Shown: positions 1 through 7,407 of the stretch, one piece after another
How positions within the stretch are numbered: the stretch's first letter is position 1
Layout of the letters: the number at the start of each line of letters is the position of its first letter
From: JANQPX01 sp051010395
Lineage (GTDB): Bacteria > Pseudomonadota > Alphaproteobacteria > Geminicoccales > Geminicoccaceae
Assembly (NCBI GenBank): GCA_051010395.1
Contig: JBPCVQ010000149.1
Location: forward strand, 1-9,881
DNA: 9,881 nt
Direction: 5' to 3'
Position numbers and translations under genes: made by a program
Notes under the pieces: model-generated
What the model was told of the DNA's origin: nothing
What the model saw: the letters and a program-made list of their open reading frames with translations, nothing else
Database searches by the model: none

Positions 1-149
1 AGAACGAGGCCTAGCCGTTGGTTCAAGTCCTGAACGCTGACCACGTCGTCATTGACGATCGCTGCAATGCGCTGCTCATTTGCTGACGCATCGATCGACA
101 AGGTCAAAAGCAATGTAGGGAGCAATAGCTGAACGAAATAGCGACTCAT
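1..149 (-). CDS. surA: SurA, periplasmic peptidyl-prolyl isomerase/chaperone (N-terminal fragment)
   Basis: Only the first 49 codons are in the window; the gene continues past the left edge. The protein starts MSRYFVQLLL, has a hydrophobic stretch to about residue 18 and a likely signal-peptidase site after A-S-A (residues 21-23). The mature start, with IAAIVNDDVVSVQDLNQRLG, is the typical first strand and helix of the SurA N-terminal domain. SurA-family proteins escort unfolded outer-membrane proteins across the periplasm. A good Shine-Dalgarno (GGAGGA) lies about 11 bases before the ATG, which supports this start. It follows lptD by 48 bases on the same strand, so it is probably the fourth gene of the lptF-lptG-lptD-surA operon, and LptD is itself a known SurA client in E. 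coli. The isomerase domains are not visible, so the isomerase activity is inferred from the family. Confidence 0.85.
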   Translation of the reverse strand, partial: MSRYFVQLLLPTLLLTLSIDASANEQRIAAIVNDDVVSVQDLNQRLGLV

Positions 150-197
150 GAGAAGTCCCGTCCTCCAGATCCGGATCGGTCCGCCTTGCCGGGCGGC

Positions 198-2435
198 TCA
201 AAAACCGATGACGGACGTTTCACCCCCGACTTCGCCGAGATTCTGGAACGTCAGCCTGAGTGAGATCGTGGTGCCGTCGCCGGCGTCGCGGTCCTCGGTA
301 AACTGCTGTTCGACGCCGCCGATCAGGACCAGGCAAGGATGTCGATAGATGAGGCCGAAAGTGTTGGCAACCGTCCTATTGGCTCGAAGGTCCCTTCTTG
401 TCTGCGCTCTCACGGTCACGCCGCCGCCCAGACCGAGCTGCAGCCCGGCGGTGATTTCTTCGCGTTTACGAAACTCCTCTTCGGAAACCGACGGGTCATC
501 TTCGAGGGAAAGATAGTTGACGTCGAGCCGAAGTCGAGAGGGGCCGAGCGCTGCGCGCACCTCGTTGCGCACAGGCACGAAGCTGTCGCGATCAAGGCGA
601 AAGCGATAGCGGCCGTTGAACCAGTCAGCGGGTGTGAATTCGATCCGGCCGACATAGTCGGTGAACCGCCCGTCCAGTCCGGTGTCCGCATCGAACTGGT
701 CGTCCTTCTGAAAACGCCAGCTTTGACCGAAAAGCGCGTTCACGACCTCGCCGGTCTCGCCAATGCCGGCGAAGCGCATCCCGTAGCTCACGCGCGAGCC
801 TTCCTCCACCTGATCGAGCCCGGGAAACCGGCTCTCCTCGAAGAGATTGGTGTCGTCGAATTCGAGATCGAGGCTGTCTTCGTTCGGAATGTCGTCGTCG
901 TTCAGGCCATTGGGCGCGAGCGCCAGGCTGGCGATCGGCTCGATCACCGGGGTCAGGCCGAAGGTGTCGCCGATCCAGGGCCAGCGCCAATCGAGCGTCG
1001 CCCGCGGAATCAGGCGGCTTTCCGTTCGCCTGCCGTCATTTTCAAGCGTGTCGGGATTGCCGTTCAGGTCGTAATAGTCGCCTCGAAGGCTGAGCGTCAG
1101 ATGATACTGATCGCCGAGCGGTCCGAGCCAGGGCAACTCCCAGCCGCCAGTCGTCGAAAGACGCCTCGTGTCCAGGCCGTCGCTTCGATTGAGGGCCAAA
1201 AAGCTGCTGTCCAGAAAGAAGCGTGAGCCGAAGAGCAGCGGATCGCTCGATAGCTCGACGTCGAGGAGCGGCAGAACGACGGGGATCAGTCCTTGATCGT
1301 CGGTCTCGCGCAGACCCTGAAAGCCATAGCTGTTGGCCGCGAAATAGTTGCGGCCGTCGATCTTCTCGACGAACAGCCGGTTTTCGAGAATATCCAGGTC
1401 ACTGAAGTCATAGCGTTCCAGATAGGTGTCGTCGGATGCAAGGGACAGGTCATAACCCCACCCCCAGCCGCCGCCGAGCGCAAAGTCACCATTGCCGACC
1501 ACATGGCCGCGAAACTCGTCCCGGGTCGCCTCGTCGCGATTGCTGTTCTCCGCCTCGCTGCCGCGGGTGAGGCTGCCGCCGATATCGTATTGACCGTTGT
1601 GCAGCCGATGGCGAAATTCACCGGCAAGCACCAAGCCTTCCTTTGAGGTGACGATCGGCTCCACCGTTACGTCGTAATTCGGCGCCAGCGCGAAATAATA
1701 AGGTGTATTCAGGGTGAAACCGAGCTCACCGTCGGTGCCGACCGAGGGGGAAAGGAAGCCGGACCGGCGCTTTACGCTGGGATCCGGGTGGGAGAAATAG
1801 GGGGTGTAGAGCACTGGCACGCCAAGGAGTTCGAAAAAGGCGTTGTTGTAGCTGACGTTCTTGGCCTCCTGGTCATGGGTGACCTTGGAGGCGCTGATCT
1901 GCCAGAGCGGCGGGCTGTCACCCTCTGCGCAGAGCGGGCAGGGTGAATACACCGCCTGATCCATTTCGGTGCGCGTGCCATCAATGCGTTTGGCCGATGT
2001 CGCGGCGAGGCGCGAGTCCGCGTCGAGCCGGGCGCGAAGGCCCTCGATGATCCCGTCCTTCATATCGCCGCTGACCGACATCAACTCTGCATAAATAGCC
2101 TCGCCGCCGGGCTCCAGCAGTGTCACATTGCCGATCGCCTCGATCCGGTCCTCGGCTTGGAAATACCGTACCCGATCGGCGAGCAGGCGACGGTTCCCAC
2201 GGGTGATTTCGACGTCGCCTTCAGCGGTGACGATCTGGCGCGGCTCATCGACATTCACCTTGTCCGCGAGCAGCAGGACCGGGCCCTCACCGGCATCGAC
2301 CGACTGGGCGCGGGCGGCGTCCAGAGGCTGACCGGCGATCGTCAACAGAAGAAGAACGGCGAGGCGCCGGCAGACGGCCCATGCACCTGCCTTACCGACA
2401 TCAACACGTAATTCCCTGCCGATCGATGCTGTCAC
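198..2435 (-). CDS. lptD: LptD, outer-membrane LPS-assembly protein
   Basis: LptD forms the outer-membrane barrel that, with LptE, places lipopolysaccharide in the outer leaflet. The 745-residue product has a signal peptide (hydrophobic core about residues 24-33, cleavage probably after ARA near 43). An OstA/LptA-like beta-jellyroll domain follows (about 50-170, with repeated TAEGDVEITRG and ADRVRYF type strands), then the long barrel (from about 225, beginning GFLSPSVGTDGELGFTLNTP). The last residue is Phe, as is usual for barrels recognised by BAM. Cysteines C166 and C169 (SPCPLC) and C701 near the end could form the inter-domain disulfides known for LptD. The start is GTG, directly after the lptG stop (TGAGTG), with a GGAAGA ribosome site about 7 bases upstream inside lptG, so translation is probably coupled. 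No LptE gene is in the window. Family assignment is firm; the exact start is somewhat less so. Confidence 0.95.
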   Translation of the reverse strand: MTASIGRELRVDVGKAGAWAVCRRLAVLLLLTIAGQPLDAARAQSVDAGEGPVLLLADKVNVDEPRQIVTAEGDVEITRGNRRLLADRVRYFQAEDRIEAIGNVTLLEPGGEAIYAELMSVSGDMKDGIIEGLRARLDADSRLAATSAKRIDGTRTEMDQAVYSPCPLCAEGDSPPLWQISASKVTHDQEAKNVSYNNAFFELLGVPVLYTPYFSHPDPSVKRRSGFLSPSVGTDGELGFTLNTPYYFALAPNYDVTVEPIVTSKEGLVLAGEFRHRLHNGQYDIGGSLTRGSEAENSNRDEATRDEFRGHVVGNGDFALGGGWGWGYDLSLASDDTYLERYDFSDLDILENRLFVEKIDGRNYFAANSYGFQGLRETDDQGLIPVVLPLLDVELSSDPLLFGSRFFLDSSFLALNRSDGLDTRRLSTTGGWELPWLGPLGDQYHLTLSLRGDYYDLNGNPDTLENDGRRTESRLIPRATLDWRWPWIGDTFGLTPVIEPIASLALAPNGLNDDDIPNEDSLDLEFDDTNLFEESRFPGLDQVEEGSRVSYGMRFAGIGETGEVVNALFGQSWRFQKDDQFDADTGLDGRFTDYVGRIEFTPADWFNGRYRFRLDRDSFVPVRNEVRAALGPSRLRLDVNYLSLEDDPSVSEEEFRKREEITAGLQLGLGGGVTVRAQTRRDLRANRTVANTFGLIYRHPCLVLIGGVEQQFTEDRDAGDGTTISLRLTFQNLGEVGGETSVIGF

Positions 2436-3596
2436 TCAGCCGTCTTCCAGATGTAAGAGCGTGGTCACGCCTAAGAGGATCGCGATGCCAGCAGGGGTCC
2501 AGGCCGCCATCGCCGGCGGCAATCGGCCGGAGAGGCCAAGCGCAAAAATCACGTCCGATAGAATGTAGAAAGCAAAGCCGGTAATCAAGCCGCCGGCGAC
2601 GAGAATTCCTGTCCCACCCTGACGCACCAGTCTGAGTGAAAAGGCGATGCCGATCAACAACATGGCCGCCAGGAGGAACGGCATTGCCAAGAGACGGTGC
2701 CAGTAGAGCCTATGTTCGGTCGCCGAAAAGCCGACGGCCTCCAGGTTTTCGATGAAGCCCGGAAGGTCCCAGAACGATGTCGTCTCCGGTGCTTCGAAAT
2801 TGTCCTTGATCCGATCCGGGGTGAGATCGGTCGGGATTTTCATAGCTGCAAGTGTCTTGCTGCTGCCGTCGGGGAGCGAATGAAGCGCATTGATCATCAC
2901 CCAATTTCCGGCCTCGAGGCGAGCGGCATGCGCATCTGCACGCGCGGTGAAACGTGCTTCACCGTCATAGAAGAATACCGTAACCGCTTTAAGCGTCGGC
3001 GGGTTGCGTTTCATCTGAAGGGCGTGCAGCAAGAGATCGCCATCGCCCTGGGGTTGGCGCAGCCAGAGGCCGCCTTGAGACACGGCGACCATCGAGGCGC
3101 GGTGGGAGAAGTAGATACGCTCCATCGTTTCGTATTTGGCGACGAGCACAGCGCCGATCGGATTGAAAATCGTCACCGTCATCGCGCCAAGCGCAATGGC
3201 CACGGCGAGGGCTGGTGCGAGAAACTGCCAGACCGAAACACCGATCGCCCGTGCGGCGATCAGCTCATGGCTGCGGGTTAGGCGCTGGAAGGCGAACATG
3301 ACGCCGAATAGCACCGCAAACGGCAGAAGCTGCTGGAGGAAGAACGGCAGATGCAGCCAGGCCATGGTGAACACCACGCCGAAGGTCGCCTCAGGCCTGC
3401 TGCCGGCGCGTCGTAGCAGCTCGATCAGATCGACCACCACGGCGATCGTGCCCAGTGCCAGGAGGGCGATCATCACGCCGATGAATGCCTGCTTTGCGAT
3501 GTAGACCGACAGCGTCGTTGACAGCCGAACCGCTCGTTGCGGCGGACCCTGGACGGAAAGCGGCAGGCTGAGGTCGCGCTCGCTCATATCATCCAC
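2436..3596 (-). CDS. lptG: LptG, LPS export ABC transporter permease
   Basis: LptG pairs with LptF and the LptB2 ATPase to pull LPS out of the inner membrane and pass it to the LptC/LptA bridge. The product has the YjgP/YjgQ layout: three N-terminal membrane helices (about residues 33-55, 70-105 and 120-150), a large periplasmic beta-jellyroll (about 155-290, ending with DLPGFIENLEAVGFSA), and three C-terminal helices (about 305-325, 332-355 and 360-380). The segment SHELIAARAIGVS after the second helix matches the cytoplasmic coupling helix that meets LptB. The upstream start is GTG at 3596 (MDDMSERD); an in-frame ATG three codons later (3587) is equally possible, and neither has a strong Shine-Dalgarno. 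It lies 19 bases after lptF and abuts lptD. It is called LptG rather than LptF because it is second in the operon and carries the longer N-terminal cytoplasmic tail. Confidence 0.93.
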   Translation of the reverse strand: MDDMSERDLSLPLSVQGPPQRAVRLSTTLSVYIAKQAFIGVMIALLALGTIAVVVDLIELLRRAGSRPEATFGVVFTMAWLHLPFFLQQLLPFAVLFGVMFAFQRLTRSHELIAARAIGVSVWQFLAPALAVAIALGAMTVTIFNPIGAVLVAKYETMERIYFSHRASMVAVSQGGLWLRQPQGDGDLLLHALQMKRNPPTLKAVTVFFYDGEARFTARADAHAARLEAGNWVMINALHSLPDGSSKTLAAMKIPTDLTPDRIKDNFEAPETTSFWDLPGFIENLEAVGFSATEHRLYWHRLLAMPFLLAAMLLIGIAFSLRLVRQGGTGILVAGGLITGFAFYILSDVIFALGLSGRLPPAMAAWTPAGIAILLGVTTLLHLEDG

Positions 3597-3615
3597 ACTG
3601 AAGTCGGGGCTGCCT

Positions 3616-4746
3616 TCATGCCGGCCGCAGAGCTAGATCGTCTTGGCGCAATGGCCGAGGTCTGCTGCCGAGAAGAAGAGCGCTGCAGACCAGGATCGGC
3701 GCCAGCGGCACCAGATATAGGAGGGGCACGAGGAGGGGAGTGCGCTCGGCGACGCTCGCTGCCGCCGTGCTCAGCGCCTGTACCGATATGACGGTGATGA
3801 TCGCCAGCAGCATGCCGCGCCAGGGCCCCTGGCGATCGTGTTTCCGGGTCAGGAGAATGGTGATGCCGACCAGCGCGAATACGAAGGCGTTAAGTGGCCA
3901 GGTCAGGCGTTTGTGCCCTTCGGTCATCCGCTCTTGGCGCTGGTCTTCGCTCAAGCCCTCGCCGGTCGGATTGAACAGTTCGTGGATGAAGAGCTCTTTC
4001 GGCTTTCGATGGCGGTCCTCCGGCGGTGCCGCGGTCGCAGCGAGGTCGAGGGTATAGCTGTCGAAGTGCAGGACTGAAAGCTCACGCGCTTGCGGATCGG
4101 AGAGATCGACCTCTTGGCGGTTGCCGTTCTCCAGAACGAACAGTGGGCCATTCTCGCCCTGAACCAGCACGCCTTGCTCGGCCATCATGGTGACCGGGAG
4201 TTCCCTGACCCGCTCATCATGGACCACGATGCCGGCGAGATCGCCATCCTCGGTGGTGGCGCGCACATAGACGGTAAGGTTGGGAACGGGCGCATTGAAC
4301 ACGCCCGGCTGCAGCAGGAGGTGGGAAAAATCCCGGCTCACCTGATATTGCAGGTCCTTGAAGTTGCGGAACGCCGCCGGCATGGCATAGAGGCTGTTGA
4401 CGTAGCCGATCGAGGTTACGAACAGGCCCAGGATCAGACCGGGCATGGCGAGCTGAAGATTGCTGAGACCGACCGCCTGCATCACCACCAGCTCGCTCTC
4501 GATGGTCATGCGGTGATAGGCGAACAAAACCCCGCAAAACAATGCAAAGGGCATGATCACCAGAAGAAGCGACGGGAAGAGCAGCGCTGTGAGATAGAGA
4601 AAGGTCGAGAGTGGCAACCCTTTATTGACGATAAGGTCGACAAATCGCAGAGATTGTGACAACCAGACGGCACCGGAGAACGCCAACGTTGCGATCAAAG
4701 CCGGTAGTATGAGCTGCCAGATCAGATATCTAAGATAGATTTTCAT
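3616..4746 (-). CDS. lptF: LptF, LPS export ABC transporter permease
   Basis: This is the first gene of the LPS-export operon and the partner of LptG in the inner-membrane LptB2FG complex. The 376-residue protein begins MKIYLRYLIWQL, a typical LptF start, followed by three membrane helices (about residues 10-32, 50-80, 98-122), a periplasmic domain (about 125-275, containing LLQPGVFNAPVPNLTVYVR) and three C-terminal helices (about 283-303, 312-333, 338-362). The motif TIESELVVMQAVGLS at about 80-95 is the LptB-contacting coupling helix. Length and topology fit the family. The start is ATG; upstream there is no clear Shine-Dalgarno. A charged tail (about residues 363-376) follows the last helix. 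It is transcribed away from pepA across a 113-base gap. Confidence 0.94.
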   Translation of the reverse strand: MKIYLRYLIWQLILPALIATLAFSGAVWLSQSLRFVDLIVNKGLPLSTFLYLTALLFPSLLLVIMPFALFCGVLFAYHRMTIESELVVMQAVGLSNLQLAMPGLILGLFVTSIGYVNSLYAMPAAFRNFKDLQYQVSRDFSHLLLQPGVFNAPVPNLTVYVRATTEDGDLAGIVVHDERVRELPVTMMAEQGVLVQGENGPLFVLENGNRQEVDLSDPQARELSVLHFDSYTLDLAATAAPPEDRHRKPKELFIHELFNPTGEGLSEDQRQERMTEGHKRLTWPLNAFVFALVGITILLTRKHDRQGPWRGMLLAIITVISVQALSTAAASVAERTPLLVPLLYLVPLAPILVCSALLLGSRPRPLRQDDLALRPA

Positions 4747-4859
4747 CGGCAGTCATCATACAGAGACAGGTTCAACAAGCCATAAGGCAAAATGAGCGCC
4801 CACGTCATGTTGATCGACGCTTGATTGATCATCAAAAATGCGGATAGGAGCCGCGATAA
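4747..4859. promoter_or_regulatory. Divergent lptF / pepA intergenic promoter region
   Basis: This is the only space between the two oppositely transcribed operons, so it should hold both promoters. I see no convincing -35/-10 pair for either strand. A short inverted repeat, TTGAT-TGATC-ATCAA, spans 4821-4835. The pepA Shine-Dalgarno AGGAG is at 4846-4850, nine bases before its ATG. That a promoter is here is inferred from the gene layout, not from a recognised consensus. Confidence 0.4.
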
Positions 4860-6368
4860 ATGAAGACTGAATTCGCCCCACTCGACGTCCTCCCTGATAG
4901 TGGAACCCTCGTCCTTCTCAGTACGGCTGATGGCAAGCTCGGCAAAATAGCCGGCGGTATCGATCAACGAACCGACGGTGCCATCCAACGCGCTATCGAA
5001 CTCGCTGGCGACAAATTCAAGTGTGGCTCGATCGACCTGGTCTGCCCAGGCGGTGTCGAGTGGGATCGGGTGGTCATTTTCGCCATCGACGATCCCGCGG
5101 AATCCGGACCGCTCGATATCGAGCTTCTTGGCGGGAGGATGGCGATCAAGCTGAACGTGCTGGGTGTCAAGGCGGCCCATGTCGCCATTGATGCTCCGGG
5201 CGATCTTAGTCTCGATGATCTCGACGTTGCACTCGCCCTCGCGAGCGGCGCTCGCCTGCGCAACTACCGTTTCGACAAATATCGGACCGCATCGGAGGAA
5301 GAAGGCGACGGCGAACCCAAGGGTGTACAGGGTCTGACATTTCACCTCGACTCTTCGGATGAAGCGACTGAACGCTGGATTGGCCTGTCAGCGATCGCTG
5401 CCGGCGTCGAACATGGCCGCAATCTGGTAGCCGAGCCCGCCAACGTCCTGAACCCCGCCGCCTTTGCCGAGGAATGCCGAAGGATGGGCGACGAGGTCGG
5501 CCTGGAGGTCGAAGTGCTCGATCAATCCGCGCTGGAAAAACTGGGCATGGGTGCTTTGCTTGGTGTCGCTCAGGGTAGTGTCCAGGATCCTTTCGTCGTC
5601 GTCATGAACTGGAAGGGCGGCGCCGAAGGCGAGCAGCCGGTGGCCTTGGTCGGCAAGGGCGTGTGCTTCGATACCGGCGGTATTTCCTTAAAGCCGTCCG
5701 GTGGCATGGAAGAAATGAAATGGGACATGGGCGGTGCTGGCGCGGTCTTTGGTGCGATGAAAGCGATCGCTGGCCGCAAGGCACGCGCTAACGTCATCGG
5801 CATTCTCGGTCTCGTCGAGAACATGCCCGGCGGCAACGCACAGCGCCCTGGCGACGTGGTCACCGCCATGTCCGGAACGACGATCGAGGTGATCAACACC
5901 GATGCTGAGGGACGCCTTGTTCTCGCCGATGCGCTGCACTACACCAAGGAGCGCTTCGAGCCCAAGCTGATGATCGACGTCGCCACGCTCACGGGTGCGG
6001 TCATCGTCGCCCTCGGCCACGAGCAGGCAGGCCTGTTTGCAAGTGACGATACGCTGTCCGAGCAGTTGACCGCAGCCGGCGAGGCGGTGGGCGAGCGGGT
6101 TTGGCGCCTGCCGATGGACGGCAACTACGCCAAGCATATCAAATCCGAAATCGCCGATATCAAGAACACCGGTCGCGCGCGCGAGGCTGGCGCTACCGCC
6201 GGCGCGGTGTTCCTGCAGCATTTTGTCGGCGACATTCCCTGGGCGCATATCGATATCGCCGGCGTTGCCTGGTCCAAACGCGATCTGTCGCTAGCCTCCA
6301 AAGGCGCCACCGGCTTCGGCATCCGCCTGCTCGATCGCTTCATCGCCGACCACCACGAAGTGGCGTAA
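4860..6368 (+). CDS. pepA: Leucyl aminopeptidase (PepA, peptidase family M17)
   Basis: This cytosolic two-metal aminopeptidase removes N-terminal residues from peptides. The 502-residue length is normal for the family. The N-terminal regulatory/macro-like domain covers about residues 1-165 and the catalytic domain about 170-495. Residues matching the E. coli PepA site are all present at a constant offset of -4: K266, D271 (in GKGVCFDTGG), K278, D289 (WDMGG), D348 and E350 (NTDAEGRL, the M17 signature) and R352. An AGGAG ribosome site nine bases upstream fixes the ATG start. In some bacteria PepA homologues also bind DNA as a recombination accessory or transcription regulator, but nothing here tells whether this one does. 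The stop codon TAA (6366-6368) consists of TA plus the first base of a probable inserted element; without that element the stop would overlap the holC ATG. Confidence 0.96.
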   Translation: MKTEFAPLDVLPDSGTLVLLSTADGKLGKIAGGIDQRTDGAIQRAIELAGDKFKCGSIDLVCPGGVEWDRVVIFAIDDPAESGPLDIELLGGRMAIKLNVLGVKAAHVAIDAPGDLSLDDLDVALALASGARLRNYRFDKYRTASEEEGDGEPKGVQGLTFHLDSSDEATERWIGLSAIAAGVEHGRNLVAEPANVLNPAAFAEECRRMGDEVGLEVEVLDQSALEKLGMGALLGVAQGSVQDPFVVVMNWKGGAEGEQPVALVGKGVCFDTGGISLKPSGGMEEMKWDMGGAGAVFGAMKAIAGRKARANVIGILGLVENMPGGNAQRPGDVVTAMSGTTIEVINTDAEGRLVLADALHYTKERFEPKLMIDVATLTGAVIVALGHEQAGLFASDDTLSEQLTAAGEAVGERVWRLPMDGNYAKHIKSEIADIKNTGRAREAGATAGAVFLQHFVGDIPWAHIDIAGVAWSKRDLSLASKGATGFGIRLLDRFIADHHEVA

Positions 6369-6392
6369 TGGTGTGACCATTTCATTGGGTTT
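6368..6392 (+). repeat. Left terminal inverted repeat of the pepA/holC element
   Basis: The end begins ATGGTGTGACCAT and continues TTCATTGGGTTT. It pairs with the right end at 20 of 25 positions, with mismatches at positions 1, 6, 13, 14 and 24. The outer 13 bases are themselves a palindrome (ATGGT-GTG-ACCAT). Confidence 0.7.
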
Positions 6393-6683
6393 GGGGGCGT
6401 TGTCGATGAACGCACGCTTGATATGAAGGTATGCCGGCAGTCGTCTTGAGGGGGGCTGGGAATGTGTTCGGCGGATGAGAGCATGTATCCGCCGATCCCG
6501 CCTTTGCTGGTGTTGATCTGGTGACCCGATAGTCGGCCGGCGATCCGTGAATTGGCGAATGATCAGGTCACGACCGAGCAGGTCACAAGGGCAGGCCTTT
6601 GTCGATGGAACGGCGCTTTGACGCTGCCGAGCGATCTTGGAAGTCTGGCCATCGCGGATAAAGGAACGCTCGGCGCGGATTCC

Positions 6684-6713
6684 CATGGTCACGTGGACCA
6701 GGACCACACCATG
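6684..6713. repeat. Imperfect hairpin inside the pepA/holC element
   Basis: The arms CATGGT-(CAC)-GTGG and CCAC-ACCATG can pair as a ten-base-pair stem with a three-base bulge and a seven-base loop (ACCAGGA). No T-run follows on the plus strand, so it is not a convincing terminator. Internal secondary structure is common in MITEs, but it may have no function. Confidence 0.4.
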
Positions 6714-6818
6714 TCGAAGGAATATTAAGAAAATGTTGCCTTCGTGGTATGGGTGTAGCGAGGCGCAAGACCTGCCCGCATACCATCGAGGTCAGGGTGA
6801 TTTCAGCGAAAGTGTTCG

Positions 6819-6843
6819 AGACCCAATGACGTGGTCATACCAC
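6819..6843 (-). repeat. Right terminal inverted repeat of the pepA/holC element
   Basis: Read on the minus strand, the end begins GTGGTATGACCAC and continues GTCATTGGGTCT, matching the left end at 20 of 25 positions. Its outer 13 bases are a perfect-armed palindrome (GTGGT-CAT-ACCAC on the plus strand). It sits two bases before the holC ATG and therefore fills the place of a ribosome binding site. Confidence 0.7.
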
Positions 6844-6845
6844 TA

Positions 6846-7304
6846 ATGGCGGAGGTCGGATTTTATCACCTGACCAAGTCGGCGCTCGAGCCGGCACTCG
6901 GCCAGCTTCTGACCAAGGTTCTGAAAAGCGGCAAACGCGCCGTGGTCATGGCCTCGTCTGCGGAGCGGGTCGAGGCGCTGACGAAGGGCCTTTGGACCTA
7001 CAGGACCGACAGTTTTCTTCCGCATGGATCGTCGAAAGACGGCCACGCGGAAGAGCAGCCAGTTTACCTTACCGAGAAACCTGACGTGCCGAATGGCGCT
7101 TCGGTGCTCATCCTGGTCGACAATGCGTCCGTCGATCCGGTGCCGGTTGGCATCGAGCGTGTGCTGATCATGTTCGACGGCCAGGACCAGGCCTCGCTCA
7201 CTCATGCGCGCGCAAGCTGGAAGGCGTATCAGGAGAAGGGCGAGAAGCTGGTCTACTGGCAGCAGAACGACCGCGGTGGTTGGATCAAAGCGCGGGAGGC
7301 TTGA
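6846..7304 (+). CDS. holC: DNA polymerase III chi subunit (HolC)
   Basis: Chi joins the clamp-loader complex, through psi, to single-strand binding protein during replication. The 152-residue product has family hallmarks: the start MAEVGFYHLT, a conserved LWTY at about 50-53 followed by SFLPHG (about 56-61), QPVYLT (71-76), and a central strand ASVLILVDN (85-93). An in-frame GTG at 6831 would add five residues (MVIPL), but these are encoded by the end of the inserted element, and the family start aligns at ATG 6846. No Shine-Dalgarno precedes this ATG; the bases are GTGGTCATACCACTA. In many alphaproteobacteria holC directly follows pepA, as the reconstructed pre-insertion junction here would. 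Psi (HolD) is not in the window and is often not recognised in alphaproteobacteria. Confidence 0.92.
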   Translation: MAEVGFYHLTKSALEPALGQLLTKVLKSGKRAVVMASSAERVEALTKGLWTYRTDSFLPHGSSKDGHAEEQPVYLTEKPDVPNGASVLILVDNASVDPVPVGIERVLIMFDGQDQASLTHARASWKAYQEKGEKLVYWQQNDRGGWIKAREA

Positions 7305-7407
7305 GGGCTGTTCATACGGGTATGGTGTTTTCGAAAGGACTGGCGAGAACGGGCGTTTTAGGACGTTCCAGAAAACCAGATCCAAAATCGCCAATCACTA
7401 CACGCAT

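Larger units (their letters stand above)
6368..6843. mobile_element. MITE-like or decayed insertion element between pepA and holC
   Basis: This 476-base segment holds no recognisable gene. Its two ends, read inwards, form an imperfect terminal inverted repeat: 20 of the first 25 positions match, including TGGT.TGACCA followed by TCATTGGGT. The segment is flanked by TA on both sides (6366-6367 and 6844-6845). Deleting it joins GTGGCG-TA-ATGGCGGAG, so that the pepA stop TAA would overlap the holC ATG, a usual coupled junction. TA target duplication is typical of IS630/Tc1-mariner elements and their MITEs. However, TAATGG also occurs at both borders, so the duplication size cannot be fixed from one copy. 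Internal reading frames (for example minus-strand 6291-6707, which runs on into pepA antisense) resemble no transposase I know. It may be a non-autonomous element or a relic; the family assignment is inference. Confidence 0.68.

Noticed and set aside
339..1226. A 295-codon open frame on the plus strand
   Set aside because: It lies wholly antisense to lptD, which has clear family motifs throughout; open antisense frames are common in GC-rich DNA.
4743..5345. A 200-codon minus-strand frame running over the pepA start and the intergenic region
   Set aside because: It is antisense to the pepA N-terminus with no family signature, and the spacer is better explained as a divergent promoter region.
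5688..6248. A 186-codon minus-strand frame
   Set aside because: It is antisense to the catalytic core of pepA and its composition is that of a shadow frame.
6291..6707. A 138-codon minus-strand frame through the inserted element, as a possible transposase fragment
   Set aside because: It shows no transposase motif I recognise and continues into pepA antisense sequence, so it is not reported as a gene or pseudogene.
7340..7371. A possible hairpin terminator after holC (CTGG..AACG pairing with CGTTCCAG)
   Set aside because: The stem needs a four-base bulge, the loop is long and no T-run follows on the plus strand.
6843..7394. A 183-codon minus-strand frame
   Set aside because: It is antisense to holC, whose family motifs are clear.
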